From JBFWUM01 sp050247255 (GTDB lineage: Bacteria > Acidobacteriota > Vicinamibacteria > Vicinamibacterales > UBA2999): a stretch of DNA of 64,000 nucleotides. The position numbers and the translations under genes were made by a program. Of the stretch, positions 58,154-64,000 are shown piece by piece. Location of the stretch: contig JBFWUM010000002.1 of NCBI GenBank assembly GCA_050247255.1, positions 1-64,000 on the forward strand, read 5' to 3'. A model generated the notes under the pieces. The model ran no database searches and was not told the origin of the DNA. It was given only the letters and a program-made list of their open reading frames with translations. Numbering within the stretch: the stretch's first letter is position 1; every line of letters begins with the position of its first letter.

Positions 58154-59343
58154 CCCACGCGCTCCAGCGCCGCCACGCCCGGCAGCACCTGCCCTCCGAG
58201 AAACTCGAGCGACGCGCCGCCGCCGGTGGAGATGTGGGTCACGCGGTCGGCGACGCCGGCTTTCCTGACGGCGGCAATCGAGTCGCCGCCGCCGATGATC
58301 GTCGTGCCGTTGACGTCCGCGACCGCTCGGGCGACGGCGAGCGTCCCGGCGGCGAAGGCATCGATCTCGAACACACCCATCGGGCCGTTCCAGATCACGG
58401 TCTTCGCATCGGCGACCGCCGCGGCATAGGCCTTCGCCGTGGCCGGGCCGATGTCGAGCCCCATCCGATCGCCGATGGCGGCAGCGTCGACGGGCAGCAC
58501 CTCGGCAGGTGCGCCGGCTTCGAGCTTCGGGGCGACGACGTGGTCGGTTGGGAGCAGCAGCGGGAGACCGCGCGCACTGGCGCGATCGAGGATGTCGCGC
58601 GCCGCGTCGAGCTTGTCCTCCTCGACGAGCGAGCGTCCGACGGGCTTACCCAGCGCCTTGAAGAAGGTGTAGGCCATGGCGCCGCCGACGAGGAGACGAT
58701 CGACGCGCGGCACGAGGTTGTCGATCACCTCGATCTTGTCGGAAACCTTGGCGCCGCCGAGGATCGCGACGAACGGGCGTTCAGGGTTTCCCAGGGCGGT
58801 GCCGAGATAGGTGAGCTCCTTCTCCATGAGGAGGCCGGCGCCTGCCTCGCGCACGAGCGGCACGATCGCCTCGACCGACGCGTGCGCCCGGTGCGCGGCG
58901 CCGAACGCGTCGTTCACGTAGACATCGGCGAGCGCGGCCAGCCCGCGGGCGAACGCGGCGTCGTTCTTTTCCTCTTCCTTGTGGAAGCGCAGGTTTTCGA
59001 GCAGGACCACGCCGCCGTCGCCGGCCGCGGCCACGGCCTCTTCTGCCTTCGGCCCGATGCAGTCCGCCGCGAAGGTCACCGCCCGGCCGAGCAGTTCGCC
59101 CAGGCGGTCGGCCACCGGCCGCAGGCTCATCTCGGGATTCGGCGTGCCCTTCGGGCGGCCCAGGTGCGACGCCAGCACCACGCGCGCGGCCCCGGCGTCC
59201 AGCGCGTGCTGGATGGTCGGCAGCGCCGCCCGGATGCGCGTGTCGTCGCCGATCCGGCCGTTCTTGAGCGGCACGTTGAAGTCGACGCGGATGAACACCC
59301 GCCGGCCGCGCAGCGCCAGGTCGCGAATGGTCTTCGCCGCCAC
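58150..59343 (-). CDS. pgk: Phosphoglycerate kinase
   Basis: Transfers phosphate from 1,3-bisphosphoglycerate to ADP. The 397-aa protein has RVDFNVPLKNG, LASHLGRPKG, LGGAKVSDKI and the C-terminal IIGGGDSIAA. GTG 59343 starts 4 nt after the gap stop. It is followed directly by tpiA, the glycolytic order gap-pgk-tpiA. Confidence 0.97.
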   Translation of the reverse strand: MAAKTIRDLALRGRRVFIRVDFNVPLKNGRIGDDTRIRAALPTIQHALDAGAARVVLASHLGRPKGTPNPEMSLRPVADRLGELLGRAVTFAADCIGPKAEEAVAAAGDGGVVLLENLRFHKEEEKNDAAFARGLAALADVYVNDAFGAAHRAHASVEAIVPLVREAGAGLLMEKELTYLGTALGNPERPFVAILGGAKVSDKIEVIDNLVPRVDRLLVGGAMAYTFFKALGKPVGRSLVEEDKLDAARDILDRASARGLPLLLPTDHVVAPKLEAGAPAEVLPVDAAAIGDRMGLDIGPATAKAYAAAVADAKTVIWNGPMGVFEIDAFAAGTLAVARAVADVNGTTIIGGGDSIAAVRKAGVADRVTHISTGGGASLEFLGGQVLPGVAALERVG

Positions 59344-59347
59344 GCCG

Positions 59348-60358
59348 TTACAGCCCGCGCGCGACGATGACCTTCTGCAGCAGGTCGACGCAGCGGCTCG
59401 AGTAGCCCCACTCGTTGTCGTACCACGAGAGGACCTTGAGGAAGTCGCCGTCCATCACCTTCGTGTACGGGGCGTCGACGATCGACGAGTTGGAGTTGCC
59501 GCGGAAGTCGATCGACACCAGCGGGTCGTCCGAGACGGCAAGGATCCCCTTCAGCGCGCCGGCCGCTTCTTCCTTCAGCGCCGTGTTCACCTCGTCAGCC
59601 GACGTCTTCTTGTCCAGGACGACGTTCAGGTCGACGACCGAGACGTTGGGCGTTGGCACGCGCATGGCGAAGCCGTCCAGCTTGCCCTTCAGGTCCGGCA
59701 TCACCTCGCCGACGGCGAGCGCGGCCCCGGTGGTCGTCGGGATGATCGACATCGCCGCGGCGCGGGCGCGGCGCAGATCCTTGTGCGGCAGGTCGAGCAG
59801 GTTCTGATCGTTGGTGTACGAGTGCACCGTCGTCATCCAGCCCTTGCGGATGCCGTAGCGATCGTGAATGACCTTGGCGAGCGGCGCCAGGCAGTTGGTG
59901 GTGCAGGATGCGTTGGAGATGATCTGGTGCTTCGCCGGGTCGTACTGCTTCTCGTTGACGCCGAGGACGACCGTGATGTCCGGTCCCTTGGCCGGGGCGG
60001 TGATGATGACCTTCTTCGCGCCCGCGGCGAGGTGCTTGGCGGCGCCGTCGCGGCTGGTGAAGATGCCGGTCGACTCGAACACGACGTCGACGCCGAGGTC
60101 CTTCCACGGCAGCTGCGCCGGGTCCTTCACCGACAGCACCTTGAACTCGTCGTCGTTCACCGTGATGCCGTCCGCCGTGGCAGTCACCGCGGCATCAAGG
60201 TTGCCGAGCACGGAGTCGTACTTCAGGAGGTGCGCCAGGGTTGCGGCGTTGGTGAGGTCGTTGACGGCCACGATGTCGATGTCGCGATGCCCCATCGCGG
60301 CCCGCATGATGTTCCGGCCGATTCGTCCAAACCCGTTGATCCCGACTTTCACCGCCAT
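59348..60358 (-). CDS. gap: Glyceraldehyde-3-phosphate dehydrogenase
   Basis: Oxidises glyceraldehyde-3-phosphate with NAD. The 336-aa protein starts VGINGFGRIGRNI (Rossmann fold) and carries the catalytic cysteine in SNASCTTNCLAP. It has a strong TAAGGAGG ribosome site 6-7 nt before ATG 60358 and a full promoter upstream. It is the first gene of the glycolytic operon. Confidence 0.97.
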   Translation of the reverse strand: MAVKVGINGFGRIGRNIMRAAMGHRDIDIVAVNDLTNAATLAHLLKYDSVLGNLDAAVTATADGITVNDDEFKVLSVKDPAQLPWKDLGVDVVFESTGIFTSRDGAAKHLAAGAKKVIITAPAKGPDITVVLGVNEKQYDPAKHQIISNASCTTNCLAPLAKVIHDRYGIRKGWMTTVHSYTNDQNLLDLPHKDLRRARAAAMSIIPTTTGAALAVGEVMPDLKGKLDGFAMRVPTPNVSVVDLNVVLDKKTSADEVNTALKEEAAGALKGILAVSDDPLVSIDFRGNSNSSIVDAPYTKVMDGDFLKVLSWYDNEWGYSSRCVDLLQKVIVARGL

Positions 60359-60404
60359 CGCCCTGCCTCCTTAGGCGCGCCGAACGCGTGCCGCCAAACG
60401 GTTG

Positions 60405-60434
60405 ATTGTACTGACGCGCCTTGAAGCGGGTCAA
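60405..60434 (-). promoter_or_regulatory. Promoter of the gap-pgk-tpiA operon
   Basis: Minus-strand TTGACC (60434 to 60429), an 18-nt spacer and TACAAT (60410 to 60405). The leader of about 40 nt contains the TAAGGAGG site. Confidence 0.75.
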
Positions 60435-60449
60435 ACGGACGGCTATACT
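60421..60449 (+). promoter_or_regulatory. Promoter of waaA
   Basis: TTGAAG (60421-60426), 17-nt spacer, TATACT (60444-60449). It overlaps the divergent gap promoter by 14 bp, so the two may compete. Leader to GTG 60487 about 30 nt, with only a weak ribosome site. Confidence 0.6.
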
Positions 60450-60486
60450 GCTGCGATTGTAAGGCCCACATTCTTCAAGACTTAGC

Positions 60487-61815
60487 GTGTATCTCGCCTA
60501 TAGCCTGCTGACCGCCGTCGTGCTGCTGCTGGCGTTGCCGTACTTCGTGTACGCCGCCATCCGGCACCAGAAGTACGTCGGCAGCCTCGGCCAGCGGCTC
60601 GGCTACCTGCCGGTGTCGTTCAACCTGGATGGCGATGCCTCGATCTGGGTGCACGCAGTGTCGGTGGGGGAGGTGCTGGCGGCGCGGCCGCTGCTGACGG
60701 CGCTGCGGGAGCGCTATCCGCGCCTGAAGCTGTTTCTCTCGACGACCACGCTCACGGGACAGCAGCTGGCCCGCCGGAACCTGGCGGATGTCGATGCGGT
60801 GTTCTATTTTCCGTTCGACTGGACGTTCACCGCGCGGCGCACGCTGGACGTGGTCAAGCCGAAGTTGTTCGTGATGATGGAAACCGAGATCTGGCCGAAC
60901 GTGCTGCGCGAATGCCGGCGCCGCGGCGTGAAGACCGCGCTGGTCAACGGGCGGATCTCGTACAAGTCGTTTCCCCGCTATCGCCTGATCCGTCCGTTCT
61001 TCCGGCGCGTACTCGGCGACATCGACCGCTTCTGCGTGCAGGGCGAAGAGGCGGCGCGCCGGCTGACCGAGCTCGGCGCCGATCCGGCGCGCATCACCGT
61101 GACCGGCAGCCTCAAGTTCGACTCCCTCGGGTCGTCGCCGACGCCGGGCCGCGGCCCGGAGCGCGTGTTGCGCTTCTTCCGCGTCTCGCCGAACCGGCCG
61201 GTCCTCATCGCCGGCAGCACGCTCAAGGGCGAGGAAGAGGCGGTCATCCGCGCCTTCAACCGGATCCGGATCACCGGCGGCAACGCGCTGCTCGTCATTG
61301 CCGCGCGGCATCCCGAGCGGTTCGCGGAGGTCGAGCGCCTGTGCCGCCAGGAGGGGCTGTCGACGATCCGGCGATCGGAGCTGCCGATCGACGATGAGCC
61401 GCGCGTGGATGCGGTGGTCCTCGACACGATTGGCGAGCTGGCGCAGCTCTATCAGATCGCCACCGCCGTGTTCGTCGGCGGCAGCCTGGTGGCGGCCGGC
61501 GGCCACAACATTCTCGAGCCGGCGGTGTTCGGCAAGCCGATCCTCTTCGGGCCGCACATGGAGAACTTCTCGGAGATCGCCGAGGCCTTCCTGACCAACG
61601 GCGCCGCCGTGCAGGTGCGGTCCGGACGGGAGCTCGACGAGGTGCTGCCGTCGCTCATGGGAGATCCCGTGCGCCGCGCGCGCCTCGGCGCCGCCGCGCG
61701 GGCGCTCATCGACGCCAACCGCGGCGCGCGGCACAAGACGCTGGCGGTGCTGACCGACCTCGTGCCGCCGCAGGACCGGCCCGCCACCGTGGTGCCGTTC
61801 CGCGTGGTCCATTGA
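60487..61815 (+). CDS. waaA: 3-deoxy-D-manno-octulosonic acid transferase
   Basis: Adds Kdo to lipid A precursor at the inner membrane. The 442-aa GT-B protein has an N-terminal anchor (about 3-22), then WVHAVSVGEV, and later ETEIWPN and FVGGSLVAAGGHNILEP. GTG start 60487. It is the first gene of a lipid A and core operon (waaA-lpxK-acyltransferase-heptosyltransferase). Confidence 0.95.
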   Translation: MYLAYSLLTAVVLLLALPYFVYAAIRHQKYVGSLGQRLGYLPVSFNLDGDASIWVHAVSVGEVLAARPLLTALRERYPRLKLFLSTTTLTGQQLARRNLADVDAVFYFPFDWTFTARRTLDVVKPKLFVMMETEIWPNVLRECRRRGVKTALVNGRISYKSFPRYRLIRPFFRRVLGDIDRFCVQGEEAARRLTELGADPARITVTGSLKFDSLGSSPTPGRGPERVLRFFRVSPNRPVLIAGSTLKGEEEAVIRAFNRIRITGGNALLVIAARHPERFAEVERLCRQEGLSTIRRSELPIDDEPRVDAVVLDTIGELAQLYQIATAVFVGGSLVAAGGHNILEPAVFGKPILFGPHMENFSEIAEAFLTNGAAVQVRSGRELDEVLPSLMGDPVRRARLGAAARALIDANRGARHKTLAVLTDLVPPQDRPATVVPFRVVH

Positions 61816-62822
61816 GGCTGCTGAGCGCCGCCTACGCCCGCGTGGCCGGCCTGCGCCGGCAGGCCTACGAGCGGCGGCCCGAGCGGCGGCGGCGCCTCCA
61901 GTCCCCGGTCATCAGCGTCGGCAACCTGGCGCTCGGCGGCAGCGGCAAGACGCCGGTGGTCGAGGCGATCGCCCGCCTGCTTGCCGACGCCGGCGAACGG
62001 CCGGCGATCGTGTCGCGCGGCTACGGCCGCCGTCCCTCCACCGACGGCGCGCTCGTCATCAGCGACCGCGAGCGGCTGCGCGTCGGCGAGGCCCGCCGCT
62101 CGGGTGACGAGCCGCAGATGCTCGCCCGCCGCCTGCCCGGCGTGCCAGTGGTGGTCGCCAGCGATCGCTACCTGGGCGGGCGGCTTGCGGAAACGCAGCT
62201 CGGCGCGACGTGCATCCTGCTCGACGATGGCTTCCAGCATCTCCAGCTCGCGCGCGACGTCGACCTCGTCATCGTGTCGCCGGCCGACCTCGACGACCGC
62301 GTGGTCCCGGGAGGGCGGCTCCGCGAACCGATCACGACGGCCGCGTGTGCCGACGCGGTCATCGTCCCTGGCGATGACGAAGCGGTGGAACGGGTGCGTG
62401 CGGCGACCGGTGCGCCGCGCGCATTTCGCCTGAGGGGGTGGCTCGAGGATCTGCGGGCCGTGGCTCCGTATGCGGGCGCGGTGCCGGCCTCTGACTCGCG
62501 AGCGGTTGTGGCGGTCGCCGGCATTGCGCGCCCCGGCCGCTTCGTGGATGCGCTGACGGCCGCGGGGTGGGACGTGCGGCGGCAGGTGACCTATCGCGAT
62601 CACCACTGGTTCACCGCAGCGGACGTGGCGCGCGCGGAAGCGGCAGCACGCGAAGCCGGAGCCGCGAGGATCGTGACGACCGAGAAGGATGCTGTCCGCC
62701 TCGAGCCGCTGGTGGCCGGGGCATCCGTCCCGTGGACCTATGCGCCGATGCGGGTGACCGTCGAGCCGGACGCTGCATTCCGGCAGTGGCTGTTCGAGCG
62801 GCTTGGCAGGGCCACGCCGTGA
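61812..62822 (+). CDS. lpxK: Tetraacyldisaccharide 4'-kinase
   Basis: Phosphorylates lipid A disaccharide at the 4' position. The 336-aa protein has Walker A GGSGKTPVVEAI near residue 42, followed by SRGYGR and LLDDGFQHL. TTG 61812 overlaps the waaA stop (TTGA). Confidence 0.94.
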   Translation: MRLLSAAYARVAGLRRQAYERRPERRRRLQSPVISVGNLALGGSGKTPVVEAIARLLADAGERPAIVSRGYGRRPSTDGALVISDRERLRVGEARRSGDEPQMLARRLPGVPVVVASDRYLGGRLAETQLGATCILLDDGFQHLQLARDVDLVIVSPADLDDRVVPGGRLREPITTAACADAVIVPGDDEAVERVRAATGAPRAFRLRGWLEDLRAVAPYAGAVPASDSRAVVAVAGIARPGRFVDALTAAGWDVRRQVTYRDHHWFTAADVARAEAAAREAGAARIVTTEKDAVRLEPLVAGASVPWTYAPMRVTVEPDAAFRQWLFERLGRATP

Positions 62823-63688
62823 GACACCGGCTCGAATACCTCGCGGCGCGCCTCGTCGCGGCGTTGGTCACCGTCCTGCCGATGAGCGCGGTGCGCGCGC
62901 TCGGTGCCGCGGTCGGCCGATTGGCGTACCTCGTGGACGCGCCACACCGCCGCATCGCCCTCGAGAACCTGGCCGCCGCGTTTCCCGGGCGATCGGCGGC
63001 CGAACACCAGGCGGTTGCGCGAGCCACCTTCGCGCACTTCGGCAGCCTCCTGCTCGAGCTCCTCAAGTTCGGGTCCTATTCACCCGAGCAGATGCTCGCT
63101 GCCGTGGACATCGAGGGCGAGGAGCGCGTGCGCCAGGCGCAGCAGCAGGGGCGCGGCATCCTCTTTTTCACGGGACACTTCGGTTACTGGGAAATCCAGG
63201 CGATGGTCCACGCGCTGCGCGGCAACGCCGTCTCGGTGCTGGCGCGGCCGCTCGACAACCCGTACCTGCACGAATGGCTCGAGCGGATTCGCACGCGGAC
63301 CGGCGGCTCGGTGATCTACCGGCAGGGCGCCGTCCGGAAGATGCTGCGTGAGCTCGCCTCGAATCACAGCCTGGCGCTGCTGATCGATCAGCACCTGCAC
63401 ACCGATGCCATCACCGTCGACTTCTTCCAGCGTCCTGCGGCGACGACGACCGCGCTGGCGGCGCTGGCGCTGCGCACCGGCGCGGCGGTCATTCCAGTCT
63501 TCGCGCTGCCGCTCCCTGGCGGGCGGTACCGGCTCATCTTCGAACACCCGGTCGATCCGCCTCCGGCCGACTCCGCCGATCCCGTGCGGGCGTTGACGCA
63601 GCAGTGCACCGACGTGCTCGAGATGTACGTGCGCCGGCACCCGGAGAAGTGGCTGTGGCTGCACCGCCGGTGGCGCGACGACAAGTGA
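62819..63688 (+). CDS. Lipid A biosynthesis acyltransferase (LpxL-type)
   Basis: 289-aa late acyltransferase with an N-terminal membrane anchor. The catalytic HX4E motif is HFGYWE, within FFTGHFGYWEIQ. Other family blocks include IDQHLHTDAITVDFF and WLWLHRRWR. GTG 62819 overlaps the lpxK stop (GTGA). LpxL versus LpxM specificity cannot be told. Confidence 0.9.
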   Translation: MRHRLEYLAARLVAALVTVLPMSAVRALGAAVGRLAYLVDAPHRRIALENLAAAFPGRSAAEHQAVARATFAHFGSLLLELLKFGSYSPEQMLAAVDIEGEERVRQAQQQGRGILFFTGHFGYWEIQAMVHALRGNAVSVLARPLDNPYLHEWLERIRTRTGGSVIYRQGAVRKMLRELASNHSLALLIDQHLHTDAITVDFFQRPAATTTALAALALRTGAAVIPVFALPLPGGRYRLIFEHPVDPPPADSADPVRALTQQCTDVLEMYVRRHPEKWLWLHRRWRDDK

Positions 63689-63689
63689 C

Positions 63690-64000
63690 ATGACTCCCGA
63701 CCCCCTTACGATTTTGTTAGTCGCGCCGAACTGGCTCGGGGACGCGGTCATGGCGCTGCCGGCGATGGCCGACGTGCAGCGGCGCTACCCGTCGGCACGG
63801 CTGGTCGTGGCGGCGCGGCCGGGGGTCGCCGACCTGTTTGCGATGGTGCCGATGATCGGCGAGGTGATCCGCCTCGAGTGGCGCGGCGAATTGTGGCGGC
63901 CGGCGCCGCTGCAGCGCGACGCGGAGCGCCTGCGCCAGAGCGGGGCAGAGCTCGCCATTCTCTTTCCCAACTCGTTTGCCAGCGCCTGGCTGGTGTCGCG
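63690..64000 (+). CDS. waaF: ADP-heptose:LPS heptosyltransferase (partial, window end)
   Basis: The first 103 codons are visible, cut off by the window. The N terminus VAPNWLGDAVMALPA and the following VAARPGVADLFA are typical of heptosyltransferase II (WaaF/RfaF), a GT-B enzyme adding the second heptose to the inner core. ATG 63690 begins 1 nt after the upstream stop. Confidence 0.85.
   Translation, partial: MTPDPLTILLVAPNWLGDAVMALPAMADVQRRYPSARLVVAARPGVADLFAMVPMIGEVIRLEWRGELWRPAPLQRDAERLRQSGAELAILFPNSFASAWLVS

Overview
The window is a GC-rich, densely coded chromosomal segment from a Gram-negative bacterium. It carries lipid A and LPS core genes (waaA, lpxK, an LpxL-type acyltransferase and the start of a heptosyltransferase) and uses AddAB for recombination. 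The best guess is an Acidobacteriota, Vicinamibacteria-like genome. This is inferred from three things: the cluster of ankyrin protein, DUF1592-type cytochrome and DUF1552 Tat protein; the short GC-rich palindromic repeats; and the general gene content. No rRNA, phage, IS element, integron or CRISPR array is visible. No stretch longer than about 300 bases lacks a gene. The largest gaps (23225-23456, 48055-48273, 19752-19951) hold regulatory sequence only.

Layout. 33-4298 (-): ileS-lspA-rluD. 4323-7557 (+): an active/inactive M16 peptidase pair and a HAD phosphatase. 7560-12040 (-): bioY-thiD, moaE-moaD, prfA-prmC-HIT. 12085-14147 (-): aspartase and a secreted methyltransferase, divergent from class I fumarase (+). 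15746-18840 (+): ErpA-type Fe-S carrier, a Fur-ferritin fusion, a PHP phosphatase, a degenerate ABC ATPase and a cold-shock protein. 18860-23224: DUF218, a second cold-shock protein, a MocA-like transferase, cytochrome P460, a metallo-beta-lactamase-fold protein, tRNA-Ala and a small protein. 23457-31091 (+): an unknown secreted protein and addB-addA. 31241-33613: two zinc-ribbon microproteins, a J-less DnaJ-like protein, a membrane protein and an Mrp ATPase. 33610-36551 (+): a second M16 pair and a small membrane protein. 36552-43808: hydrolase, amidase, pyruvate kinase, SRPBCC, LOG, NamZ-like and pirin genes. 44238-46726 (-): a five-gene operon led by an AT-hook/ribbon-helix-helix-like protein with carbonic anhydrase and Ogt. 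46828-55547: C-methyltransferase, then the ankyrin/DUF1592/DUF1552 cluster ending in a strong terminator, then a cytochrome c and a SnoaL-like protein. 55590-60358 (-): gap-pgk-tpiA-secG-tRNA-Leu-GH99-like gene and a 29-aa membrane protein. 60487 to the end (+): LPS genes.

The most striking feature is regulatory. Many first genes have a TAnnnT -10 hexamer only 5-9 nt (often exactly 6 nt) before the start codon, so their mRNAs should be leaderless. Downstream genes are joined by ATGA, GTGA, TTGA or TGATG overlaps, which suggests translational coupling. Several divergent gene pairs share overlapping -10 boxes in gaps of only about 23-24 bp. Two kinds of small repeats are also present: a family of near-perfect palindromes (one inserted in frame in addB) and two heptamer tandem arrays (one forming a signal peptide). 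The best candidates for undescribed biology are the Fur-ferritin fusion, the AT-hook protein operon and the DUF1592/DUF1552/ankyrin cluster.
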